From contig JABUFD010000002.1 of the NCBI GenBank assembly GCA_013314735.1, positions 806,001-870,000 on the forward strand: DNA of 64,000 nt, given 5' to 3'. Under the pieces are notes generated by a model. It had not been told where the DNA came from. It was given only the letters and a program-made list of their open reading frames with translations, and did no database searches. This stretch comes from Anaerolineae bacterium. GTDB taxonomy: Bacteria; Chloroflexota; Anaerolineae; Anaerolineales; Anaerolineaceae. The position numbers and the translations under genes are program-made. Below, in pieces: positions 24,217 to 33,351 of the stretch. The stretch's first letter is position 1. Every line of letters starts with the position of its first letter.

Positions 24217-24990
24217 ATGCTGCAGCCCCAGCAGGGGAAAATCCTGACGGTGTTCAGCCCCAAAGGTGGTGTGGGAACGACGACGATCGCCAGCAACCTG
24301 GCGCTGGCTTTACGCATCAAGAAACACAAGGTGCTGCTGATTGATGCCAATAACCAGTTCGGTACCGTTACCCTGTTTTTCTCAGTCCGTCCGCGGAACA
24401 GCATCATCGACCTGATCTCCCGCATTGATGAATTGGACGCGGAGATCCTGAAAGAGGTGATTACGATCCATGAAGCCAGCGGCCTGGAAATCCTCGCCGC
24501 ACCGCCCCGGCCCGAAATGGCGGACCAGGTGAACGGTGAAGGATTCGGCAAGCTGCTCACCTATCTGCGCCGCTATTACAATTATATTATTGTTGACACG
24601 CCTGCTTATCTCGACGAAACCACATTGACTGCCATCGAAAAAGCGGATATCAACGTTCTGCTTTCTTCATTGGAAATTCCATCCTTGCGCAATGTTAACG
24701 CGTTTTCCCTGCTGTACCAGGCGTTGGGATACAATCCCAGGAAGATCGTGTTTGTGTTGAATCATTATGACCGCAAAGCCGGGATCTCTCTGGAGCGTAT
24801 CAGCGAAAGCCTGAACATGGAAATTTTTATGGCGCTGCCGCTGGACGACAAACTGGTTTTGCGTGATGCCGTCAAGCGCGGTGTGCCGGTGATGGTCGAC
24901 AACCAGTCGCATTTGTTCAGTAAAAATATCTACGTCCTCTCAACCAAGATCCAGGAAAAGATCACCCAGATGGAAGAAGTGGTCGTCTGA
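24217..24990 (+). CDS. CpaE/MinD-like pilus ATPase
   Basis: A 257-residue P-loop ATPase of the ParA/MinD family, subgroup CpaE. The deviant Walker A is FSPKGGVGTTTIA near the N-terminus, Walker A' is VLLIDANNQFGTV, and Walker B is YIIVDTPAYLDE. In Caulobacter CpaE positions the Tad pilus at the pole. It begins only 16 bases after the receiver gene's stop, in a different frame and without a clear ribosome-binding site. That suggests either gene fission with coupling or a frameshift in a once-fused receiver-ATPase gene. The next gene is cpaF. Confidence 0.9.
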   Translation: MLQPQQGKILTVFSPKGGVGTTTIASNLALALRIKKHKVLLIDANNQFGTVTLFFSVRPRNSIIDLISRIDELDAEILKEVITIHEASGLEILAAPPRPEMADQVNGEGFGKLLTYLRRYYNYIIVDTPAYLDETTLTAIEKADINVLLSSLEIPSLRNVNAFSLLYQALGYNPRKIVFVLNHYDRKAGISLERISESLNMEIFMALPLDDKLVLRDAVKRGVPVMVDNQSHLFSKNIYVLSTKIQEKITQMEEVVV

Positions 24991-25016
24991 TCAGCAGACC
25001 GCCCAGGAGTTAAACG

Positions 25017-26411
25017 ATGTCGATCTTAAGGCGTTTACAAAACGACGATAGCAATAACACCAATCCGGTCCAACGTAATTCGTCGACTGCGCGGTCAGCC
25101 ACCAGTGTCAGCCAGGTGGTGCAGCGATCACCGCAGCAATCCACCTACCAGGATTTAAAACGCCGGGTGCAGAACAAATTGATTGCGACGCTGGACCCGA
25201 AAATGGATGTGACCAAAACGGATGACGTACGCTCTTCGATCCGGGAGTTATTTGAGCAGCTGCTGAACGAAGAAAATATTGTGCTTTCCAAACCGGAGCG
25301 CGCCCGCATGTTCGACCAGATCGTGGCGGAAATTTTGGGCTTTGGGCCGCTGCAGCCGCTGCTGGAAGATGACAGCATAACCGAAATCATGGTCAATGGG
25401 CCCACTCATATTTACGTCGAGCGCAAAGGCAAGCTGCTGCGGGCCAAGGTGACATTTGAGGATGATGAACATGTGGGACGGGTGATCGAGCGCATTGTTG
25501 CGCCGCTTGGCCGGCGCATCGATGAGTCGCAGCCGTATGTGGATGCGCGCCTGCCAGATGGTTCGCGTGTGAACGCGATCATCCCGCCGATTTCCCTGGT
25601 GGGGCCGGTGCTGACCATTCGTAAGTTTGCCAAGAACCCGATCACGGTGGAACAGCTGATCGAATGGAAAACACTCACACCCCAGGCGGTAGATTTTCTC
25701 AAGGCGTGCGTCAAGGCGCGCATGAATATTGTCATTTCCGGCGGTACGGGTTCCGGGAAAACGACCCTGCTCAATATTGTTTCCAGCTTCATCCCCAACG
25801 ATGAGCGCATTGTCACCATAGAAAACGCCGCGGAACTCCAGCTGCGCCAGGAACATGTGGTTACACTGGAATCGCGTTCTGCCAATATTGAAGGCAAAGG
25901 TGAAGTATCCATCCGCGACCTGGTGATCAACTCGCTGCGTATGCGTCCCGACCGCATTATCGTGGGCGAAATCCGTGGTGGTGAATCGATCGATATGCTC
26001 CAGGCGATGAACACCGGCCATGATGGTTCATTGACCACGGCGCACTCCAACAGCCCGCGCGACACCCTCTCCCGCCTGGAAACGATGGCACTGATGGCGG
26101 GAATGGACCTGCCGGTGCGGGTGATCCGCGAGCAGGTGGCTTCTGCCGTGGACCTGATTGTCCACGAGGAACGTATGCGTGATGGCACCCGCAAGGTTGT
26201 CAATATTACCGAGGTCGCCGGCATGGAAGGCGATGTAATCACCCTGACGGACATCTTTGTGTTTGAGCAGAGCGGTTTTGAAAGCGGTGAGGTGCTTGGC
26301 TCCCTGCGGCCGACCGGCCTGCGGCCCAAGTTCATGGACCGCTTTGAGGCGTTTGGTATCTTCCTTTCACCGCAAATTTTCGGCGTGGGTTCCAGCCAGC
26401 GCAGAAGGTAA
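25017..26411 (+). CDS. cpaF: Tad pilus assembly ATPase CpaF/TadA
   Basis: A 464-residue secretion ATPase of the VirB11/CpaF family that powers Flp pilus assembly at the inner face of the membrane. The N-terminal domain has LGFGPLQPLLEDDSITEIMVNGP, the usual CpaF signature. Walker A is ISGGTGSGKTT near residues 241-249, the Asp box is IVTIENAAEL, Walker B is RIIVGEIRGGE, and the His box is GHDGSLTTAHSN. The first 45 residues are low-complexity (Ser/Gln/Asn). AGGAG precedes the ATG. It is followed by tadB and tadC in the same direction. Confidence 0.96.
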   Translation: MSILRRLQNDDSNNTNPVQRNSSTARSATSVSQVVQRSPQQSTYQDLKRRVQNKLIATLDPKMDVTKTDDVRSSIRELFEQLLNEENIVLSKPERARMFDQIVAEILGFGPLQPLLEDDSITEIMVNGPTHIYVERKGKLLRAKVTFEDDEHVGRVIERIVAPLGRRIDESQPYVDARLPDGSRVNAIIPPISLVGPVLTIRKFAKNPITVEQLIEWKTLTPQAVDFLKACVKARMNIVISGGTGSGKTTLLNIVSSFIPNDERIVTIENAAELQLRQEHVVTLESRSANIEGKGEVSIRDLVINSLRMRPDRIIVGEIRGGESIDMLQAMNTGHDGSLTTAHSNSPRDTLSRLETMALMAGMDLPVRVIREQVASAVDLIVHEERMRDGTRKVVNITEVAGMEGDVITLTDIFVFEQSGFESGEVLGSLRPTGLRPKFMDRFEAFGIFLSPQIFGVGSSQRRR

Positions 26412-26453
26412 TCGCCATGCTATGTGATATGGCCCGATAGAACAGGAAACCGT

Positions 26454-27458
26454 ATGAGTCTACTGATCATCTTTGTTATCGCAATCGCAATCGCCTTCAT
26501 CATGTTGATGGTGGGGATTATTGTTTCTGTATCCACCAACCGCAATGTGGCGAACCAGCGCCTGGAACAGATCATCAACGAAACCAGCTTTGAAGATTCT
26601 TACACCACCGATGCCAATGCAGTGGCAGAAGAAGTCAACTCACCGTTGGTGGATTGGATTGATCGGCGTGTCCAGGGCTCCAGTTGGGCCGAACGCACCT
26701 CAAAAATGCTGGCACAGGCAGACCTGAAGATGAAACCCGGCGAGTACCTGGCATTGATTTTCATTGCGATTGCCTTCATGGCGATCTTTTTCTGGTTTAT
26801 TGGCGGCCAATCTTTCATCGGATTGCTGATTGGCGCGGTGGTGGGTTTTATGGCACCCCGCATTTTTCTCAAATCCAGCCAGAGCAAGCGCCTGACAAAA
26901 TTCAATGACCAGCTGCCTGATATGCTGAGCCTGATGGTGAACGGGCTGCGCGCCGGTTATTCCACCATGCAGGCAATGGAATCGATCAGCAAGGAAATGC
27001 CGGAACCGATCAATGATGAATTCCGGCGCGTGGTGCAGGAAATGCAATTGGGCCTTTCCATGGAAGACGCACTCGAGAACCTGCTGCGCCGCATTCCCAG
27101 TGATGACCTCGACCTGGTGATCACCGCCATCAATGTACAGCGCGAGGTGGGCGGTAACCTGGCGGAGATGCTGGACACGATTTCGTATACCATCCGTGAA
27201 CGGATTCGTATCAAAGGTGAAATTAAAACCCTGACAACACAGGTGATGTATTCAGGGCAGTTCCTGGCCATCATGCCGATTCTGATCCTGGGTGTGTTGT
27301 TCCTGCTGAACCGTGAATACATGATGCAATTTTTCCTGCCGGAAAACAACCTGGCGGGTAAGGGGTTTCCTTGCGGGTATTGCGCGCTGGCAGTTGCGGC
27401 AGCCCTGATTATTACCGGTTATTTTGTGATGAGAAAATTGGCTGAAATTGAGGTATAA
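26454..27458 (+). CDS. tadB: Tad pilus platform protein TadB
   Basis: A 334-residue inner-membrane platform protein with a type II secretion F (T2SSF) domain. There is one N-terminal membrane segment (LLIIFVIAIAIAFIMLMVGIIVSV) and a hydrophobic hairpin near residues 95-135. The T2SSF domain follows (FNDQLPDMLSLMVNGLRAGYSTMQAMESI, then EVGGNLAEMLDTISYTIRERIRIKGEIKTLT), and two C-terminal membrane segments end in MRKLAEIEV. The start at 26454 is preferred over an upstream in-frame ATG (26424) because CAGGAAACC lies just before it. It pairs with TadC. Confidence 0.93.
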   Translation: MSLLIIFVIAIAIAFIMLMVGIIVSVSTNRNVANQRLEQIINETSFEDSYTTDANAVAEEVNSPLVDWIDRRVQGSSWAERTSKMLAQADLKMKPGEYLALIFIAIAFMAIFFWFIGGQSFIGLLIGAVVGFMAPRIFLKSSQSKRLTKFNDQLPDMLSLMVNGLRAGYSTMQAMESISKEMPEPINDEFRRVVQEMQLGLSMEDALENLLRRIPSDDLDLVITAINVQREVGGNLAEMLDTISYTIRERIRIKGEIKTLTTQVMYSGQFLAIMPILILGVLFLLNREYMMQFFLPENNLAGKGFPCGYCALAVAAALIITGYFVMRKLAEIEV

Positions 27459-27476
27459 CAGGAAGGTGAGGGCATC

Positions 27477-28436
27477 ATGAGCAATCTGGTTATTGGTTTG
27501 ATCGTCCTCGGGGTGATCGCGGTAGTGGTGATCATCATTCTGGTGATGATCGCACAGCGCCGCCCGGCGGAAGTCAGTGATGAACTGCTGCAGGAACGCC
27601 TGGAAGAAATTGTTGAAAAAGGCGAAACCCTGACGCTGGAAGAAATTGAAATGTCCCGGCCGTTAACTGAACGGTTGATCTACCCGCTGGCGCACAAGCT
27701 GGGGGAATTTGCAGCGCGGTTCACCCCCCAGAATGTACTGGAAAGCACAAAAATCCAGATTGAACATGCCGGCATGGGCGGTACACTCGATCCCACCATG
27801 TTCCTGGCATCGCGTTTCATCCTCTCGGTTTTCCTTGGCGGTTTTTTGATCTTCATTTTTTCCATCGGGAATGCGCGCCTGGGTGTGATGGTGCGGTTCC
27901 TGATCATTGGGGGCGGATTCCTGATCGGTTTCTTCGTGCCGAACCTGATGCTCAAGAGTAAGATTGACCGGCGTCAAAAGAACATTGTCCGCGCCTTGCC
28001 GGACGCACTGGATCTGCTGACCATCTGCGTTGAGGCCGGTTTGGGTTTTGACGCCGCGATGCAAAAGGTGGCAGAAAAATGGGAAACAGACCTTTCCCTG
28101 GAATTCGCACGGGTCAGCCGGGAAATTCAACTGGGCAAAATGCGGCGTGAAGCGCTGCGGGACATGGCAGACCGGCTGGGGGTTTCGGACCTGACCAGTT
28201 TTGTTGCCGCAGTGATCCAGACGGAGCAGCTGGGTGTCAGCCTGGCGAAAGTGCTCCGGATCCAATCCGACCAGATGCGCATCCGCCGCCGCCAACGGGC
28301 GGAACAGGAAGCCCACAAGGCGCCTCTGAAGATGCTGATCCCGATGGCTTTGTTGATCTTCCCATCCATCATTATTGTTCTGATTGCCCCGGCGGGACTG
28401 CAATTGATGAATTCCGCCCTGATGGGGATATTCTAG
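27477..28436 (+). CDS. tadC: Tad pilus platform protein TadC
   Basis: A 319-residue T2SSF-domain protein, partner of TadB in the pilus platform. It has an N-terminal membrane segment (LVIGLIVLGVIAVVVIIILVMI) and a pair of segments near 105-160. The T2SSF core follows (ALPDALDLLTICVEAGLGFDAAMQKVAEKW, then FVAAVIQTEQLGVSLAKVLRIQSDQMRIRRRQRAEQ), and a C-terminal segment ends SALMGIF. The start is 18 bases after tadB. No TadV peptidase, TadE/F/G minor pilins or TadD lipoprotein follow, so the rest of the system must lie elsewhere. Confidence 0.93.
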   Translation: MSNLVIGLIVLGVIAVVVIIILVMIAQRRPAEVSDELLQERLEEIVEKGETLTLEEIEMSRPLTERLIYPLAHKLGEFAARFTPQNVLESTKIQIEHAGMGGTLDPTMFLASRFILSVFLGGFLIFIFSIGNARLGVMVRFLIIGGGFLIGFFVPNLMLKSKIDRRQKNIVRALPDALDLLTICVEAGLGFDAAMQKVAEKWETDLSLEFARVSREIQLGKMRREALRDMADRLGVSDLTSFVAAVIQTEQLGVSLAKVLRIQSDQMRIRRRQRAEQEAHKAPLKMLIPMALLIFPSIIIVLIAPAGLQLMNSALMGIF

Positions 28437-28521
28437 CTTCTTCCCACCCGGAGAGGGCCGCGCACGCCAGGGATGGTCTGGCTGTTTTCAGCTATCTGCC
28501 TCACATTCTCCCTGCATTCTT

Positions 28522-28549
28522 TTGACATTCGTTTTGTTTTTGATACAAT
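28522..28549 (+). promoter_or_regulatory. promoter of the comF-like gene (near-leaderless)
   Basis: TTGACA (28522-28527) and TACAAT (28544-28549), 16-base spacer. The predicted start near 28556 is about seven bases before the ATG at 28563, and no Shine-Dalgarno lies between. Confidence 0.65.
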
Positions 28550-28562
28550 AAAAATAAAGTGT

Positions 28563-29333
28563 ATGAATCCTGGCACATTCAGCTCCATCATCGTTAACCC
28601 TGTCATTTCCCTGGGGTGGACGGCCGCCAACTGGTTGTTCCCTCCGCAATGTGCCGGGTGCGGTGAACCGGGGATGGTCTGGTGCCAGGCATGCCAGGAG
28701 AAAATTCAACGCATTCAACACAAAGTGTGCCCGTTGTGTGGTGTGCCTCGCGCCGATGGTGTCTTGTGTTCCGACTGCCGCCAATCTAAACCGGAATTCG
28801 ATTGGGCACGCTCGTGGGCAAACTATGACCCCGCCATGCGGGAAATCATCCACCAATTGAAGTACGGCAACAACATCGCCCTGGCGCTGCCGTTGGGTGG
28901 CGCGTTGGTGCAACTGTATCGCAGCGCTCCTTATCCTGCAGACCTGGTAACCGTGGTGCCGATGTCGCGCCAGCGCCGCCTGCGGCGTGGGTACAATCAG
29001 GCTTCTTTGATTGCGCGCGCTTTTTGCCGCGCGGCAGGCCTGCCTTTCTCCAGCAGCGTGCTGCGGCGGATTCGCCAGACGGAGTCGCAGGTGGGTAAAC
29101 ACCCGCGGGAACGCATGTTGAATGTGAAAGATGCCTTTGCGGCGGAGACTGAATTTGTTGCCGGGAAAACGGTGCTGGTGATTGACGATGTGTTCACCAC
29201 CGGTGCCACGATGCGTTCGTGTGCCAATGCCCTCAAGCAGGCAGGCGCCGGCCATGTGATCGGACTGACGGCAGCCCGTGCCGGGCTGCACCAGGAAGAG
29301 CCGTTGCCGGCTGCCGCAGCAAGGGCATATTAA
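28563..29333 (+). CDS. ComF-family phosphoribosyltransferase-like protein
   Basis: A 256-residue ComF family protein. The N-terminal double zinc-finger region has Cys pairs (CAGCGEPGMVWCQAC, CPLCGV, CSDC). A type I phosphoribosyltransferase domain follows. Its PRPP-binding loop is VLVIDDVFTTGATM and its upstream segment VVPMSRQRRLRRGYNQA is characteristic of ComF. In Bacillus and Haemophilus ComF is needed for uptake of transforming DNA into the cytoplasm. Its position after the pilus cluster is suggestive, but it has its own promoter. The ATG at 28563 is used; an upstream frame from 28473 would run through the promoter. Confidence 0.92.
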   Translation: MNPGTFSSIIVNPVISLGWTAANWLFPPQCAGCGEPGMVWCQACQEKIQRIQHKVCPLCGVPRADGVLCSDCRQSKPEFDWARSWANYDPAMREIIHQLKYGNNIALALPLGGALVQLYRSAPYPADLVTVVPMSRQRRLRRGYNQASLIARAFCRAAGLPFSSSVLRRIRQTESQVGKHPRERMLNVKDAFAAETEFVAGKTVLVIDDVFTTGATMRSCANALKQAGAGHVIGLTAARAGLHQEEPLPAAAARAY

Positions 29334-29366
29334 TCAACCCCTTCCATTCCATAAAAGGAGCAAACA

Positions 29367-29942
29367 ATGGAAAAAAATCTGGAACCCCAAGTCATGATTC
29401 ACACAAGGAATATGCAGTTGACCGATGCGATTGAAACGTACGTCACCAAAAAAACTGCGAAATTCATCCGCCATTTGCCCGGCATTGATGAGATCCGCGT
29501 GGATCTTGATCATGTAAGAACTGCCCGCAATGTCGCGGACCGCAACGTTGCCCAGATCACCATTCACGGCAAGAAATTCCTGCTCCGTGCCGAAGAACGC
29601 GCCGAGGATTTGTACGCGGCGATTGATGCGACCATTGACAAAATGGACCGCCAGATTCGGCGTTTTAAGGGAAAGCGTTATGACAAACGTGCCGGCGAAA
29701 CTGTCAGCGAAGGGTTTGCCGACCTGAACGAACCCGAACTTGAAGAGGAAGAAGCACCTGTGGTGGCCCGTCGCAAGGCCTTCACCATCTACCCGATGAA
29801 TGAGTTGGAAGCCATCGAACAGATGAAGCTGTTGGGGCACGAAAATTTCTTTGTGTTTTACAATGCGGAAACCAGCAAGATCAATGTGCTGTACAAACGC
29901 CGCAACGGCAGTTACGGTATCATCGATCCTGAGATCGGATGA
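29367..29942 (+). CDS. hpf: ribosome hibernation promoting factor, long form
   Basis: A 191-residue long HPF. Residues 5-105 form the S30AE/YfiA domain (IHTRNMQLTDAIETYVTKKTAK, then TIHGKKFLLRAEERAEDLYAAIDATIDKMDRQIRRFK), which binds the 30S decoding site. An acidic linker follows, and the C-terminal dimerisation domain (about 130-188) contains KAFTIYPMNELEAIEQMKLLGHENFFVFYNAET. Long HPF alone forms 100S ribosome dimers in stationary phase. AAAAGGAG precedes the ATG. A strong terminator follows, and efp starts a new transcript just beyond it. Confidence 0.96.
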   Translation: MEKNLEPQVMIHTRNMQLTDAIETYVTKKTAKFIRHLPGIDEIRVDLDHVRTARNVADRNVAQITIHGKKFLLRAEERAEDLYAAIDATIDKMDRQIRRFKGKRYDKRAGETVSEGFADLNEPELEEEEAPVVARRKAFTIYPMNELEAIEQMKLLGHENFFVFYNAETSKINVLYKRRNGSYGIIDPEIG

Positions 29943-29984
29943 ACCCTGAAAATCACCTGATTTGCGGTTGATATTTTAATCAAC

Positions 29985-30016
29985 AACCCGCCCTGGCAAC
30001 GCCAGGGCGGGTTTGC
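29985..30016 (+). terminator. terminator of hpf
   Basis: AACCCGCCCTGGC/GCCAGGGCGGGTT perfect 13-bp stem with a three-base loop, then TTTGCC. Confidence 0.85.
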
Positions 30017-30041
30017 CATTCCCGCCAAATCACGGTATAAT
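30013..30041 (+). promoter_or_regulatory. promoter of efp
   Basis: TTGCCA (30013-30018), 17-base spacer and TATAAT (30036-30041), directly overlapping the end of the hpf terminator. The predicted leader is about 117 bases long before the ATG at 30165. Confidence 0.75.
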
Positions 30042-30164
30042 CCTTTCCGTGTTTTCCGCCGGGAACCCCGCCTTGGCGATCTTATCCATGGGCAGCTTTC
30101 CAGGCGGACCAAACGCAGAAATCTACGATTCTGGATAATCGATTGCAAATGAGGCTAAAAACAA

Positions 30165-30728
30165 ATGATTGATGTAAATGAACTTCGCAAGGGTGTAACG
30201 TTTGAGTATGAAGGCGGGTTATGGAAAGTAATGGATTACAGCCATAACAAACCGGGGCGCGGTAAAGCTACCATCCGTATCAAGGCCAACAACATGCGCA
30301 CAGGTGTCAATGTTGAAATGACCTTCAATTCCGGCACCCGTGTGCAGGATGTGCGCCTGGAATACCGCAACCTGCAATACCTGTATTCCGACAGTGAATT
30401 TTATTACTTCATGGATAATGAGACCTATGAGCAAATGCCCGTTGAAACCAGCATTGTCGGCGGTGCCCGCAATTACCTGGTGGAAAACATGGAAGCGAAA
30501 CTGACCTTCCATGAAGGCAAGGTGATCGATATTGAGCTTCCGCTCAATGTTGACCTGCGCGTGACTGGCGCCGAGGTGGCAGTGCGCGGTGATACCGCCA
30601 CCGGCCTCACCAAGAAAGTGACAGTACAAACTGGTGTGCAGGTGGCTGTTCCCAGTTTTGTTGAACAAGGTGATCTGATCCGGGTGAATACCACCACAGG
30701 TGAGTATGTCACCCGTGTGAAGGAATAA
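30165..30728 (+). CDS. efp: elongation factor P
   Basis: A 187-residue EF-P that relieves ribosome stalling at polyproline stretches. It has three OB-like domains: KOW-like N-terminal (1-62), central (67-125, FYYFMDNETYEQM) and C-terminal (130-187, VQVAVPSFVEQGDLIRVNTTTGEYVTRVKE with the family end motif). The loop that reaches the peptidyl-tRNA is KPGRGKA, with Arg at position 32 where lysine-modified EF-Ps have Lys. No EpmA/EpmB, EarP or YmfI-like modifying enzyme is in this window. The long leader carries only a weak GAGG site. Confidence 0.97.
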   Translation: MIDVNELRKGVTFEYEGGLWKVMDYSHNKPGRGKATIRIKANNMRTGVNVEMTFNSGTRVQDVRLEYRNLQYLYSDSEFYYFMDNETYEQMPVETSIVGGARNYLVENMEAKLTFHEGKVIDIELPLNVDLRVTGAEVAVRGDTATGLTKKVTVQTGVQVAVPSFVEQGDLIRVNTTTGEYVTRVKE

Positions 30729-30753
30729 TCGGCAGATTCCGATGACCATTCGA

Positions 30754-30789
30754 TGCCGCTGTCATTGCTGCGACAGCGGCATTTTTTAA
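30754..30789 (+). terminator. terminator of efp
   Basis: ATGCCGCTGTC/GACAGCGGCAT 11-bp stem with an 8-base loop, followed by TTTTTT. Confidence 0.85.
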
Positions 30790-30804
30790 CCAGGAAAGGA
30801 TCCG

Positions 30805-31137
30805 ATGAAAACCCCGGCTGGCAAAGAATGCAGTTATTTTTATGGCAATTATTACCGCGGCGCGCACCAGGAAGAGTGCCGGCTGCTGGGGAATCGGCCT
30901 GGGCCCAGCCGTTGGACACCAGACCTGTGCGGCAGCTGCCCGGTGCCGGAAATCCAGCGCGCCAATGCCTGCGCCAATATGGTGCTGACGGCGGAGGTGA
31001 AACGGGTATTTTTTGCAAAGCGCAGGGTGGTTGTTAGCGCGTATTGCAAAAAGACGCATCAGTTTGTCGATGAACCCCGCATTGGCTGCGGCCACTGTAA
31101 TGAATTACCCGATATTTTTGAACTACCGGAAAAATGA
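30805..31137 (+). CDS. Cys-rich small protein of unknown function
   Basis: A 110-residue protein with eight Cys (9, 25, 42, 45, 56, 81, 95, 98) and several His. LCGSCPVP (42/45) and GCGHC (95/98) form CxxC pairs, and RANACANM (56) lies near the first pair. The pattern suggests two zinc or Fe-S sites. The middle (VLTAEVKRVFFAKRRVVVSAYCKKT) looks like beta strands. I do not recognise the family. AGGAAAGGATCCG precedes the ATG, so translation is credible. It lies just downstream of the efp terminator, so it depends on readthrough or an undetected promoter. Confidence 0.7.
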   Translation: MKTPAGKECSYFYGNYYRGAHQEECRLLGNRPGPSRWTPDLCGSCPVPEIQRANACANMVLTAEVKRVFFAKRRVVVSAYCKKTHQFVDEPRIGCGHCNELPDIFELPEK

Positions 31138-31211
31138 ATCTGCTCAAGTGTAAGAGTTTCATAAAATCACCCGGGGCAGGGCTTGTGATGCTGGCAGGGT
31201 GCCTGGTTGGT

Positions 31212-31220
31212 TGGTATAAT
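31212..31220 (+). promoter_or_regulatory. extended -10 promoter of ftsH
   Basis: TGGTATAAT gives an extended -10 (TATAAT 31215-31220); no convincing -35. The predicted leader is about 45 bases and contains GGGAGGA before the TTG start. Confidence 0.55.
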
Positions 31221-31271
31221 TTTAATCATTGATTTAAAAAATAATCCTGGCTTAACCTCGGGAGGATAAAG

Positions 31272-33131
31272 TTGAACTCGAGAAGAAATTCGTATTTTAT
31301 TTACCTGTTACTGTTCGTTGCGATTGTGGCAATGATCATCTACAATTTCAGCGCCGATGCCGCCAGCGTGGGCGTGGTCAGCATCAACCAGGTGGCGCAG
31401 GACCTGCGCGACCATAAAATTGAGAAAATCATTGCCGATGAAAGCAATAGTTTGCGTGTGTTCTACCGCAATGAAGCCCGACCTTCTGAGTCGACCAAGG
31501 ATCCCACCACACCGCTGGTGGACCAATTGGTTCAATTGGGTGTGTCACCCGATGACCTCACCCCGGAATATGTGGATATTGAAATTAAACCCCCCAGCCA
31601 ATGGATGGGGATTCTCACCATTTTGGGCTATGTGGTGCCGTTCTTGCTGCTGGGTGCCGCGTTCCTGTTTATTTTCCGGCAGGCGCAGGGCAATAACAAT
31701 GCCGCCATGTCATTCGGGAAATCCCGCGCGCGCATGTTCAACAGCGACCAGCCCACCGTGACATTTTCAGATGTGGCCGGGGTGGATGAGGCAAAGGAAG
31801 AATTGAAGGAAGTGGTGGAGTTCCTGCGTGAACCGCAGAAGTTCATCGCCCTCGGCGCGCGCATTCCCAAAGGTGTACTGCTGGTGGGCGCGCCCGGAAC
31901 CGGCAAAACGCTGATGGCAAAAGCAGTAGCCGGCGAAGCCGGTGTGCCGTTCTTCTCGCTTTCCGGTTCCGAGTTTGTTGAAATGTTCGTGGGTGTCGGT
32001 GCCAGCCGGGTACGTGACCTGTTTGACCAGGCACGCCGCCACAGCCCCTGTATTGTCTTTGTCGATGAAATTGACGCGGTGGGCCGCCAGCGCGGCGCTG
32101 GTTTGGGTGGCAGCCACGATGAACGCGAGCAAACCCTCAACCAGATCCTGGTGGAAATGGACGGGTTTGATACCGATACCAATATCATCATCATGGCCGC
32201 CACCAACCGTCCCGATATCCTTGACCCTGCCCTGATGCGCCCCGGCCGTTTTGACCGCCGCGTGGTGATGGACCGCCCCGACCTGCACGGGCGCGAGGCG
32301 ATCCTGAATGTGCATATCAAGGGCAAACCCCTGGGCGCAGATGTGAACCTGGAAGTGATCGCCCGCCAGACCCCCGGGTTTGTCGGCGCGGATATTGAAA
32401 ACCTCGTCAACGAGGCCGCCATCCTGGCCGCGCGCCGCAATAAGCGCGTGATTGAGATGCCGGAGTTCCAGGAAGCGATTGAACGCGTGATCGCCGGGCC
32501 GGAGCGTAAGTCGCGCTTGATCAGTGAAGATGAGAAACGCATCATCGCCTATCACGAAGCCGGCCATGCCGTGGTGATGCACGCCATTCCCGAAGCCGAT
32601 CCGGTGCAGAAGATCACGATTGTGGCACGCGGCATGGCGGAAGGATATACACTCTCCCTGCCCAGTGATGACCGCCGGCTGACTTCCCGCAAGGAACTGA
32701 CGGCACAGATGGTCGGACTGTTGGGCGGCCGCGCGGCGGAATACCTGGTGTTCGATGATATCACCGCCGGCGCATCCAACGATATCGAGCGCGTGACGCA
32801 AATTGCTCGCACCATGGTCACCCGCCTGGGGATGAGTGATGAGCTTGGCCCGCGCGTGTACGGGCAGAAGGAAGAGATGATCTTCCTCGGGCGTGAAATT
32901 TCAGAGCAGCGTGATTACTCCGAGCAGGTGGCGCAGCAGATCGATACCGAAGTGTACAAACTGGTGGAGGCTGCTTACAGCCGCGCCAAGGAAATCCTTG
33001 CGCAGTACCGCCTGGAATTGGATAATGTGGCGCAGGCACTGCTGGAAAAAGAAACCCTCACCGAAAAAGAATTCCAGGCGATCTTCCCCGCGCCGGTGGA
33101 AAAACGCAGCGGCACCCCGCGCCTGAATTAA
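31272..33131 (+). CDS. ftsH: ATP-dependent zinc metalloprotease FtsH
   Basis: A 619-residue membrane-anchored AAA+ protease that degrades misassembled membrane proteins and short-lived regulators. There are two membrane segments (about 8-27 and 113-135) with an extracytoplasmic domain between. The AAA domain has Walker A GAPGTGKT near residue 205, Walker [17 protein letters not shown], and the second region of homology ([20 protein letters not shown]). The zinc site is HEAGH (428-432) with a downstream Asp. The start codon is TTG, placed by GGGAGGATAAAG; length and N-terminal anchor fit the family. It is a single-gene transcript with a strong terminator. Confidence 0.97.
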   Translation: MNSRRNSYFIYLLLFVAIVAMIIYNFSADAASVGVVSINQVAQDLRDHKIEKIIADESNSLRVFYRNEARPSESTKDPTTPLVDQLVQLGVSPDDLTPEYVDIEIKPPSQWMGILTILGYVVPFLLLGAAFLFIFRQAQGNNNAAMSFGKSRARMFNSDQPTVTFSDVAGVDEAKEELKEVVEFLREPQKFIALGARIPKGVLLVGAPGTGKTLMAKAVAGEAGVPFFSLSGSEFVEMFVGVGASRVRDLFDQARRHSPCIVFVDEIDAVGRQRGAGLGGSHDEREQTLNQILVEMDGFDTDTNIIIMAATNRPDILDPALMRPGRFDRRVVMDRPDLHGREAILNVHIKGKPLGADVNLEVIARQTPGFVGADIENLVNEAAILAARRNKRVIEMPEFQEAIERVIAGPERKSRLISEDEKRIIAYHEAGHAVVMHAIPEADPVQKITIVARGMAEGYTLSLPSDDRRLTSRKELTAQMVGLLGGRAAEYLVFDDITAGASNDIERVTQIARTMVTRLGMSDELGPRVYGQKEEMIFLGREISEQRDYSEQVAQQIDTEVYKLVEAAYSRAKEILAQYRLELDNVAQALLEKETLTEKEFQAIFPAPVEKRSGTPRLN

Positions 33132-33172
33132 CCCAATGGCCGTCTGTGGCCACCCAATGCAGTTGTATTGTT

Positions 33173-33204
33173 CCCCCGCTTTGGCCAAAAGCGGGGGATT
33201 TTTT
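33173..33204 (+). terminator. terminator of ftsH
   Basis: CCCCCGCTTT/AAAGCGGGGG 10-bp stem with a 5-base loop and ATTTTTTT. Confidence 0.9.
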
Positions 33205-33351
33205 TGTTCCCATTCTCTTGTCTTTGTCAACCGTTCCGCCAGATGGTTAACGATTCCCGGTAGCTTTTCAACAGGAGCCTCGTGGTTTTGCTGTATAATG
33301 GATGGTAGGACAAATCCAGCCTGAATCCATTCCAAAATAAATGAAAAGGGT

